Assembly: GCF_902148845.1 (NCBI RefSeq)
Contig: NC_043746.1
Span: 6,237,555-6,301,554, forward strand
Origin: Salarias fasciatus
Lineage: Eukaryota > Chordata > Actinopteri > Blenniiformes > Blenniidae
Reading direction: 5' to 3'
Length of the DNA stretch: 64,000 bases
In this document: positions 19,852 to 31,800 of the stretch, piece by piece
How positions within the stretch are numbered: position 1 is the first letter of the stretch
Layout: every line of letters begins with the position of its first letter
Notes under the pieces: model-generated
Seen by the model: only the letters and a program-made list of their open reading frames with translations
Databases searched by the model: none
Told to the model about the DNA's origin: nothing
Program-made: the position numbers and the translations under genes

Positions 19852-22800
19852 TTATCTGGGGGAGACGGGCGGGCTGGAGAACAGGCCGGAGCCGCGGGGC
19901 GACTGCAGGCTGAAGGAGTGCGAGGGCGAGGCGGAGGAGGAGGTGGGCGACGCCCTGCGGGGGCTGCTCAGGTCGTTGTTGTTGAGCTTCCACAGCAGCT
20001 CCTCGTTCTCCATGGACAGACGCTTGTTGACCTTGGACTCCTTCTGGAGGGACTCCTGCAGCATGGCCTGCTCCGTGGACAGCTGCCTGCGGACGGACAG
20101 GAGACACACGTCCACTGAGGAGGACAGGACACGACACCGACCCCCGAAAGGTCTCATCTCTGAGGAAACAGGAAGCTCTGCGGCTGCCGGAGCACTTTCC
20201 TCTTCATCACTTCAAATATTTAGTTTCAAAGTAAAAGTTTCACAATGAAAGGACTGAAGACACCGAGTGTTCAGCGAGTTTAGAAGAGATGCAGGAACGT
20301 CACGTCTCTACATCTCAAATGAGTTTCGCTGGAGGAGACCAACATGTCATCTGGAACTCAGATGTGGAATCTCCCGCCTGAAAACGTCCCGCGGCTGTTT
20401 CATCTGCAACGATTTTACCACTGAAGCAGAAGAGTCACTTGCTTTGTTTGTTTGTGTGATTGAACAGGAGAATAATCTCAGCTCTCTGATTCTGACAGGA
20501 AAACCCCGAGACGAGGAAGAAGAACTCTGAGGTGATGAGATGGACTCCTACCTGGAGAGGGCGGCGTGTCTTTCCATGCGAGCTTTCAGATCTTCGTTCT
20601 CCTGCTGGACCTTCTTCAGGATCTCGTCCAGCTGCATATTTCTCTCCGTCTGGAAACAGGGACGGAGGAATTCACCGGCTGCTGCCAGCTGTGTGAAGTT
20701 CGCAGCGTTCACCCGCTTTCCCGTGTGTGACGCCTCACCAGCTTGTCGATCTCCATCAGCTTCTTCTCCTGCTGGTGCAGCTGCGTGGTTTTAATATCCA
20801 GCACCACCTTGAGGCTCTCCAGCTCCTGCTCCAGGTACACAGTGTGAGAGTCCTTCTGTGGGAACAAGTGAGAAAACGACAGGTTCAGGGTCTCTGAGGA
20901 TCTGGTAGAAAACAGGAACCAAACGGCAGAAAGTGGACTCTGCACCACTTTCAAATCATTCAGCACTTTGTCCTAGAAGACAAATTTAATTTCTGCATCA
21001 GCAGCACTTCTTCTTGACGCGATAAGCTGTGAGGTAGTGACTGTCATCAGAGTTCAGAGGTCACACACAGGCTACCTGGCTCTTCTGGGCCAGCTCTTTC
21101 CGCCGGTTCTCCTCTGCAGTCAGCTTCTCCGTCAGGGCGCTGTTCTCCTCCGTCAGCTCTTCAATCCGTCGCTGTGGGTGAAGCACACGAGTCGATGAAG
21201 CCACGGGGCAAAGTGGACCAGAGACAGGCTCACAGTCCTCTGACTTACAGACAAAGAGGCTTCGGCATCCTGTAAGGTTTTCTTCAGAGACTGCAGCTCC
21301 TCAGAATGAACTTGTCGGAGCTCTGAAAAGTTAACAAATGTCATAGCATTAAGGATGAAAAGTCAGTGCACAGTAAACGTATTGTTATGATTTAATGAAG
21401 CAGTGAGTTCAGCTCTTAACAGCCTGCTGTAATGCAGGAACATCAAGAAGCAACATGTTTTTAGATAAATCCACAGGAATCAGCAGAAAGATAGCGTGAA
21501 CTCACCGTCCAGCGAGTTCTCGTACTGCTGCTTCACAGACTGCAGCTGCTCCTCGTGGCTCTGCTCCAGGTCCTGCTTCATGGCTTCATGTTTGGCTTTA
21601 AGCTCTCCCATCTAAAAAAACAAAAAACAATAACAGGACAGGATATTGATCATTTCCTACAATGATTACTGACTGCAGGACATCAAAGATGACTGTTATA
21701 TGTGAAGTTTTTTTTATTATTCACATATCGGCCTTCATCTAAAGGGGATTAGTGTGCAAAGGGTGGCAGCGTTGAGCCACTTCACATTCAGAGTTTTGCA
21801 CCAGTGATTCCTACAACTGCTGCTTCTTTGACTGACTCAAGTTATTTTGCATTGCAGGCTTGTTCGACTGTTTTGTGTGTTTTATTTCAGCTGAAACTGG
21901 GTGTAGTGGCATCAAGTTACTCTTCTGTGTGTTTTTATTTCGTCTTCAGTTCCAGAGCAGGGACTGACCTGCTGCTGCAGGAGCGTGCTGCACTTGTCGG
22001 CCTCGTCCTGGTAGGCCCGGTGCGTGTTGTTCCACTCGGCCTGGTAGAAGGCCTGCAGCCTCTGCTCCAGCTCGGCCAGGTCCTTCTGGTGCTGCTCCTG
22101 CACTCGGTGCAGCGCGTCCTCCAGAGAGGCTCGCAGCCCCTCTTTCTCCTTCTCCAGGCGCTCCGATGAGTTGACGGAGCAGGCTGGCGGGGAAAACAAC
22201 ACGGTATTTTCTGTCAGTGACACCATGAGTCTCACTAAACCAGGTCAGAGGAAAAATTGCATTGTGAAGTGCTTGAGAAACCCGATATGTCCAAAAAGGC
22301 ACTTGTGCCTTGCACAATGATGTAAATGTGATGGGGGAAGCTTTCCAAAAAGTTCTGGAAAAAGTGAGTTTGAAGGGGAGGCGCCTCCTGCACGCCAGTG
22401 CGCGTGCCAGCTGCACGACTTTATTAATAGACGGGAGAAGACACAAGAACCAAGTATAAAACCTTTCACTATATTTCAGCATACCTAACAGGAGAACAGA
22501 TGTCTCGGATCTCAGAGCTGGTGATTTGTCATTTTAATGTTTGTGCAACGTGTGGCTTTTGTTTTAGCCTCGCCACTCCAAACCCATTCCACCGCCGAGT
22601 GTTTGGATCTGGTATGGAGCGGAGGCCGGTAGCCAAGTCCGCAACCTGTCTCCAGTTGGAGTGGCTTCGCACAAACACCGCTGATATCCATCAGCTGGCG
22701 GCGGATCTCTCAACAGGCACGTAGCGCTGAGTGTCTGAGAGTAAAGCAGCTGTGCAGAACAACGCCGTGCTTCCAGGTTGGGTCTTTAAATACAAGGCGC

Positions 22801-25800
22801 CTCGGCTATTCTTAACCTGCAACTGTGGATAACGCTAGCAGCTAGTATGAAATGCTGAATCCAGCCGTGGCTCTCGTATAAAGCGACAGCTCTCTTTATG
22901 CTCTTTGGGCTTCGGGGTATGCTGGAGGCATATGGGGCACAAAGGAACATCCTTCTACTATCACTTGAAAACCAGTGAAAGGCAGCTGAGCTGCACCTTA
23001 TCCAGAGCAGACGGAATGACTGCAGCAGGTCCAGGAACAGGCGCCAAGCTGCGAGCATCGGGACCATCTATCATGCAGAGCTCAGCTGAAGGAGCCCAGC
23101 GTTCCTCCAGCATGTGGCTGACGAGTCCAAACCCTCCACGCCTCACGCTCAAACCGTCTGAATCAGGTAGAATCTACCGAGAGCCCGGCTCATTCTGTGC
23201 CTGTTTTCCCAAACGTGTGAGGAATGATGAAGGGTGTGGTCACATCTGGCTGTGGATGAAGACAGACGGATTTCTGTGAGGGCTGAGATCACCGAGGAGG
23301 CTGCTGGGACAGTGAGGAGGGAACACACTGAAGAAAGGGGAAACACGCCGCGGAAAAGCCTCCAGACATTCAGAGTTTCTGCACTGAGGGTCTATTTGAG
23401 GTCAGTGTAGGTTTTGCAGCCTCCGTGGTGTCAAGAATGTGTTAAAGCGCAAATGTAACGGCGCTCAGCGTATAAGAGCAGTCATGTGGCAGTCCCGAGG
23501 CTGCGGGGAGAGGAGGGCGGAGCCACGACACCGCTGCAAGTGCGGGAGATGAAAGGCGTCGAGTGGGCGTGTGTTTGACTGAGCAGAGGGACGGCGCTCT
23601 GAAAGCAGACGAAACACGGCCCATTGTCCCCTCTGCCCCTCCAGGGCCTCAGGTGGCAGGGCATTCCTGCAGTGTGGCCCCTCCGAGAGGGGTCAGAGGT
23701 CAGACTGTCGCTCTACACAGCCACACACACACACAGTGAAAGGGGTATCTGATTTCCAGCAGACAGTGGCATTAATAAGCAAGAGTCAGGAGGGAGTGTG
23801 TGTGTGTGTGTGTGTGTGTGGGCGTGGGGTGGGCCGGGAGAAGCATCAGCCCACCTGTAAATCTGATTCATTACACAGTTTCAGTAAGTAACTTCAAGAC
23901 ACTTTGTTGCTCCTCAATAGAATTTACTCAACTCTAAACCAAAAAAAAAAAAAAAAAAAAAAAAAACTTTCCTGAAGATGAGGTGAAATCTAAAATGTAA
24001 ACTAATCAGAGAATGAAAAAGAAAACGGCCTAAAACCCAGCTGTAGCAGGAACGTTCTGGCAGTGAACAGTTAGTTTAGACGGCGTTGGCGTGACAGCAG
24101 TGGCCGGACTCACCCAGCTCTCCCTGCAGGCTGACCAGCTCCTGGGACAGCTCCCTGCTCTGCTTGGCGGCTTCATCACGCTGCAGACAAACACACAGTC
24201 ACACAGTCGAGATCAGCGGCTTTTTAAAATGTTTAACTCAACATCGCAACGAGCTTCAAACGTCAGTCAACACTAAAACAATGACATAAACTGCAGCAGT
24301 AAAAAAAAAGGGAAGGCAAAATCCAGACCATGACATTCAACTGTCGTTTTCAGTTCTTCATAAAGCATTGTGCAAGCCTGGCTGTTACTTCTTGCTTTGT
24401 GAGTCAGTGTTGCAGCGGAGCAGGCTGCGCTGTCGCTGCAGTGCTCTCTCCATTTTCAAACAGATGATCCTAGAACTCTTCGGCTCGTGCATCAACAACC
24501 TGACACTGGCTGCAGGGCTTCACGCAGCCTGCACGGCTCACTTACTTACATGAGAGGAAAAAGAACCGCAGGCCAGCGAGACAGGCCGAGCATCACCTCA
24601 CTGATCGGCTCTCATTAGCAAACGGGTTTCCAACCTGTCCTGCGTCTGTCACTGCAGAGTAGAATACAGCAGAAGCCAGTTACCCTCTTCGCAGCGCACG
24701 GCGCTCTGGGACATGGTTTGCTGCCAGAGCAGCCCATGGTCTCCAGCCGCAGCCCGGGGCTTGGGTGCCGACGTCCCCCCCTCCCTCCCTGCAGGGGTTT
24801 TGGAGACCCAGCGCTCCGGGACAGAGCGGTCCAGGTGGACGCACCGCCTCCACACACCTCCTCCCGCACTGCTGCGACTACATCCGAGGCAGGACTGAAA
24901 AAGCCGCTTCGCTGGCTTCGGCGAGAGGCTGCAGGGAGCGTTACCGTAATCCCCCTAAAACGCAGCCCGGAAAAAACCCAGAGGGGGCGGGCTGCAGCGT
25001 GAGAGAGCAGCTCCCTCCCCGGCGAGGCGCGGCCGCTTTAAGGCGGCTCTAAACTCAGGCAGAGCAAACAGATAAATTGTCCAGCGCCGCTCGGCAGGCT
25101 GGTGGAGCAGGACCTGCGCTGTGCAGTGACCTACCCGAGGGATCCGGGGAGGCTTTATTACCGCCGCCCTCCCCCCACCGCTCATCCAAACCTGCATTAA
25201 ATCACCGCCTCACCCCCGAGCATCACGGTCTGCTGCGCGGCTGCAGTCTGTCCATTAGGTGATGATTTAATGCTGAGACGGAGCACATTTCCAGCTTCTG
25301 CTGTGAGTAACACTTCACAGACTGGAAACTTACACACAAAACAAATGAAAACAAACAAACTGGCTGACAAACTTCCTAAGACAGACCATAATATTCTGTA
25401 CTGAAAACACTGCTGACTACTAAAAGACTCAAAAAAATGTAAATCATTTCTTCCAATGTAAGCTGATTTCAGATTTTTAAGTTTCATCTGTGCTTCTGGT
25501 TACTGGATCTTAAACTTTCTTTTTTAAAAGCATCGTTAAATTTTACTGAAGCTTTAGTTCCGGTACATAAATGAGTTTTATCTCAGAACAAAGTGAAATA
25601 TCTTCCTATTTGATGATGAAACAAAACCGTCATCTTCACTGTCAAGTACATGACTAGTGGTGTTTTTGAAGACTTTCTCCTCTTTGATGCGTTTCTGCAC
25701 CTTGGTGCCTGAAGCACAACGTCTCCAGAGAGCAACCAGACGATAGCGTGTCGGGTGTAGAATAACATGTGATGATGAACTGAGATCAATGATTTATCGC

Positions 25801-28800
25801 TGCAGATCAAGTTACAATATCCTAGAATGATAATTAACGTCAGCCAGCAGGCCGCTGAACTCTTGTTGTTCAAACTGCTCGCACTGCATCAAAATCCAGC
25901 ATATTTCACGGGATTTTCTCTCCGACAGAGCCTCCAGCGCTCCGTCCAGACGCATGATGAGAAACAGTCTGCAGCACCTGCTTAGTGTTTGGCTGCTCCT
26001 CATAACCATATCAAGTCAACAGCTCGGGCAGGCTCGTCCCGATGGTCGGAGCCAGCCTCCTGTTTTTGGGACGATGCCCGGGCGCCACATTCCACTCTGC
26101 ACGTTCGGCCCAGACGCCTCATTATGCAACGTGGGCGGTTTTATGTGTTGAAGTAAATCCAACTCTATACATAACGCTTCTATAGACCAACAGCAGAGCG
26201 GAGTTGAGTCAGTGGCAGCCGAGTGTTTTTTTCAGTCATGTTTTCAAACATCTGCCGATGGGTTCGGTTTCACAACACCGCCACCCAAACAGGGAGCCGT
26301 GACTCAAGCAGCAGTGACTGAGGATCACGGCTCGGCGCGGCTACCAGCCGTCACGCCGCAAGAGTCCTCATTTCAACATGTTTTGCTCTAAACTGATTTT
26401 GCAAGACTGCTCACAGCAAGGCCCGACAGTCCAGTGCCGGGGGGTGAAACACGTGACCAGTGGGCCAGACATGACACTGGGCTCGATGGCGCTCATTTGA
26501 AATCTGTTAAAGCAGTCCGTCTCTGTAATTCAGACACAGCTTCAGCACCCTGAAACCCTGAGCTGCATAGAGTGGTAAAGAAGAGTCATGATTTGTCTGA
26601 AAAACAGCATTCGCACGAACATGAACTTTAAAGGCAAACTGTGGCAGAAAAGAGTTCAAATAAATATTTTTAACAAAAATAATTTCTGGTTATTCATATT
26701 AGGATTAAAAATCATTTATCAAATATCTATGTTTTCCAAATGTTCTTCTTCTCCTTCACACTAAAAAAAATCTGCAGTTACTAATAGGTTGATATGCCGT
26801 TACTTTACTGCTCTGGGCTGAATTTTAACCTCTCAACTGAAATTGCTGAGTGCCCGGGTTTAAAGGGTTACGGGTGTTTATACAGTGATTTCCACATCAG
26901 AAGACAAACTAAGAAAAACTGCTGATATTTGAACTCTTCTTTGTCTTAAACACCTGTACAATTTTATTCGTAGAGAAATCAAGTCGGATAAAATAAGGAA
27001 AAAACAATCCAACATTTAGTTGGAGATATGCGTATATAACAGAAGAGTACAATATGAATAAAGATTGATGGGAAGAAAAACAGGAACAATACTTTTTTGG
27101 ACAATGACACTGGAGTTTGGTGGAAGCTTCCAGTTCTTCTGAACACAATTCACCACGGAGCAAACACCAGCCCTACCAAACACATTCAGAGGCCTGCCAA
27201 AGCCTCCAAGTCTGCATGTCTGGAGCAAAGTAGATTATATTCAGAAAATGTTACAGTTAACTGACCTCGGTCTTACCGAGAAGGAGTGAGGAACTCATAT
27301 GAGAGGATGTCATTAAGACAAAATGAAGCTTCATGCTCAACAACAGCATCTTCATGAGTGGGATCAGACTTCTGGGATCAACTGTTATCGCAATGGTTTC
27401 CACACGACTTACTCTAAAAATAAATAACTACAGGTCCTCTAAGGCCTCCGAGTTTCACAGAAACCAAAATGCTGTGGAAAGCTGCTGCGAGACATCTGCC
27501 TGCTGTCAGAACCTGGAGGAATGCAGGAATGAAGGGAGTTGGCAAAATTTAGACAAAAGCATAAAAACAATGTCAGAAATAATCCAGTGCACAACTGAAT
27601 TTGAAACAGAAATGAGCCGTCTAAAAGAAACACGTGACAGAAACGCTTCACAACATGGCGGGTGGCAGCGCTGCAGCTTCAGTACCAATCCAACACGCCT
27701 CTTCTGTCCAGCCTGATGTGCCTGCAGCACGGCCATACCAAATGCATAATGATTTATGAGTTCATGTGGGTTTAATGGATCTGGCCTCAGCTTCCAGGGC
27801 CGAGGTATCTCAGGCGTGCCAGCGGCTCTGTTTATTCCTGCTGGACTGAACCAGGCCACACAGCACAGCAACAAGTCATCTCACCCTCCACCTCATGTAT
27901 TCCTGCTACGCTACGAGACGCAGGACTCGCAGCCCGACGTGACTCTGTGTAAAGAGTTAATGGAGGGAGTGTGACGGCTGGAGCTGGGTGGAGGGCGGCT
28001 TCCTGGATAAGTGTGTTTATAAAGCACCGTGGGAGGAATAATCCCCGAGGATATAAGCTTCCTGAAGCACCCCAAAAAGCAGCAACCTGAGTAAAAGGAA
28101 ATCGTTTGATCTGCTTGTCTGATATTAGACACAACCTTTTTTTTTTTTTTTGAAAAGAAAAGAAGAACCTTGATTTTTATGGGCTGCAGTTCAAGTGAAA
28201 CCTCGCCTGTAATTAATGCTGAAAATGTCCTCTCTGATCTGGATTTGCTACAGCTGCGGAGTGGACAACAGCAGGGCTGCCTCATGGTGGATAACCTCCA
28301 GCTATGTCTGCGTGTGTCGCTTCTCACACCAACGCCATGCTGCTGCTGGAAATAGAAATGCTATTTGGTTTCTCTTGTATCAACACAAGATCTGGTTTGG
28401 CAACACGAGATCCTAGATAAACTGATCAATGTCAATATAGGAAAACAACGACTGCAAATTTGGACACAAAGCTAAACTCTTCTCTCACATTAGGGGATTT
28501 TCTAGAGAGAATTTGGATTTCAGCATTGGGTACATGACAGTAAATTTGATCGTTATTTGGGAAATGAGGACTTTATCAACTGTAGTCAGTAGTGAAAAAT
28601 GAATACTGAGCTCTATTTGTAGTTACCTAAGAGTTCTCATCACCATGTAACTTCACAGTGAGTGGAACTGTGTCTACACATCATTTGTATTCTGTCAATC
28701 CAAACATTGTTTTTCTGTTACGCCTTCATTCTGGAGTTGAACCTTATGATTAGGTGTCACCAAAACATGAAAACAATAACATACATTGAACAAAGTAAAG

Positions 28801-31800
28801 TGATCCCTGAATCAAACAACCTGCAGGAAACATTTCTAGAAAATGAAACATGATGGATAACTCCAACTCTACCGGTGTGGAAATCTTCCTTACCTGAGCC
28901 AGACTCTGCTGCAGGACGATGGCGACGGCCTCGAATCTGCGGTTACTGGCAGCCAGGAGTCCTCTGAGCTGCTGGATGATGTGTCCCTTCCTCTCATCCT
29001 CGGCAGCGCTTGCTGGTGGCACCGAATCCGGGGGTCGGTTACTCTGGCTCGGTTTGGACGCCGGCGGCGGAGGGGGCTGCTGGCGGGAGCCGGCCTTGGA
29101 TTTGTTCTTGTCCACTGCCAGAGAACACGTAGTGACAACGCTGATCATTAACACGCTGCCGTCCATGACACTAAGGCGGCGGACACTGTGAGACACCGCC
29201 GTCAGATCCACATATGAGCTAAGACCCGGGTTTTCCTGTCGTCTACAACTACCGAGTCCAATCAGCCAGCCTGAGGATTCCCAGAAGGTCTCCTCTGACA
29301 GCACCAGCAAGAAGAAGAAGAAAAAAAAAAAGGATCCACAGAATGCAATTAGTTCTCCATATCCTAATTCAATATGTAGCACACAGCAGGCAGTGGTCAC
29401 CAAGGAGAGCTTATTTTAGCAAGGCCGTGCTACTGTAGCTTGGATTTACATCAGCCTTATAAATACATCACTGATATGTAATCGCTGCCATCAGTCCAGC
29501 TAATACAGAACACACTGTTTACTTTGCTGCAGCACTGGAAAAGCGACAATTTCACGACTACAGATGAGAGAGGGGGGACACAACACACATGATTAATACT
29601 GAACACATGTTCCACGGTTGCTCTCCGAGCCAGTTCGCTCTAAAGTGACTGTGTGGTGAATGTTATGCAACAGCGGAGAGGCTCGTATGAGGCATGTCAG
29701 GAATACCGGCTGTAATGAGTGGAATACACTGAGCCACCAGCGGCCTGCTGGGATCCACACACACTGGTCCTACCAGCAGCTGCTGGCCCACCATTCAGTC
29801 TAACAAGCAGGGGGGCAAAAAAAGAAGCTTCAATCCCACAAGTGAATGTAAATCCAGTGACAAGTTACAGTAGAGTGTGTTACATTTTCAAATAAATACA
29901 CACCGCCTCCAGTTGGAGAAGTGTTTATTTCCATGTCCTTTATGAGGTCCAACTCAGGGGTCAAGTTATTTTCAGCTGCACTGAGCAGGGTATCAAGTGA
30001 GAACATCGTAACAATCCAGAATAACTGCCTGATATTAAGCCAGCATGTATATAGACAGCACAACACTCCCCATTCACAGCCCACTGTTAATAATACAGCA
30101 AATGCAAAGTGTTAAAGCGTTTTAACAGTGGAAGGATACTGAACACATGCCAACTCATGAATCTTAATTCAGATGCAGTTTAATTTAGTGGCCATAACCT
30201 TAATATAATTTGACCCTTTGATGTTGATTATTTTATGCGAGACGCACAACAGACTGAGTTATCTACACCTGGTTTAAAGTAGCATTTAAATCACTTTGAA
30301 TTAATACAACTATACACATGAACTGGCCTCGATTAGCTTAAACACTTCTGCATTAGCAACACATTCAAAATCTTTTTCCACATTATATACAGCTACCCTG
30401 CAGAGTAATCTTAAAATGCATTCATGCCCCGACGGAAAAAATCCTCACATGCTATGTAGCCGGACGCACAGCTCACCTTAAAGCTACTTTCTCTCTGCCA
30501 AAGCAAACAAGTGAGTGTAAAAGACAAGCCCAGCCTTTAGGACAAACACGCTATGCACTCCAGCCGGGTGGATGTTCCCACCACCAGAACAGGAAGTACG
30601 CTTAGCACAATACCAAGGCAAGCTCAGTATCTTAACTGCAGATGTTTTTAAAGCTGTGCGCACAATATTTGAAAGCATGAATCTTTTCAGGTGAAAATAG
30701 AAAACTATAAAGTAAATCTATCAAACGATCATCGTTTTTCTCTTTTACAAGTTGTTTCTCCTCAAAGCTTGTACTTGAAAACATCATATATATATGTATT
30801 ATAGCCAAAAAAAAGACAAACCGAGTTTCATTCTGACATAAACTTTCTTGTGTCGCTGTGCCACGCAGAGAGAGAATACTGAAGAAACACACTTTGACAC
30901 AGATCCACATGGAAGCGCTCTGCCCTCAGTTATTTTGATGATGGTGCAGTTCACCAAGTCCACAAGACTTTCCTGACAGAGTGACGCCCTCTGCTGGACT
31001 GGAACGCCATTTCAAAGTGCAATCATAACAATGAAAATAAAACGCTGCTCCGTGACAGGATCAGTGACCTGACCTGACACATACTGTATCCAAAACAAGT
31101 GTCACAAAATAAAGGGGGGCTTGAGTGATTTATCTGATCAACATATCTAAAAACAGCGCCTCCTCCCAGAAACTCCCCAAAAATATGAACTGAAACAATC
31201 ACGCCTGTCACAATAACCACGGTTGATGCTATTTCAACATGTCCGCAGAAAAACGTTAAGTGAGAGACCAGAGGTTGCCATGATGAGACATTTCTGCTGG
31301 ATATTAAATATTAATGCTCTCACCTACTTAAATCATTCATAGCTATCTGCAGAGGAAACCTGGTTCAAAACATGGGAAATATTGCTGCTCATTCAGTTGA
31401 ATCCACGAAAAAAAAACAATTTAGATATCCAACATGTCAAAACATTCACTTCTACTTTAATTTCCTTCTGAATGATTGAAGGAATGACTTAGTCTGACTA
31501 AACATTCAAAAACTAAAGAGGAAAATAAAGGAAATCACACCAACCAGATATGACACTATAGAGCTTCTGTTTTCAACCCTAACTGCCATTTCCTCCAGGA
31601 GAAAAGTGCACTTTTCTACAAGACGCTGGACTTTACATAAGCCCATCATCGCCTCCTCCTCTCACTGCTGTTCCATGGCAACAGAGAAAGTGCAGCTATT
31701 TCCATCAAAGTGTCTGAATACAGAAGTGACGACGCACGTTGCTCTCTTCACTTCCAGCCTCCTTCAAAGAGACATACTGCACCGCACCGACTTGAGCACT

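Noticed and set aside
28750-29403. 217-residue minus-strand frame read as one unit
   Set aside because: Only 28894-29114 is an mtus1 exon; the ends are open intron sequence beyond clear splice sites.
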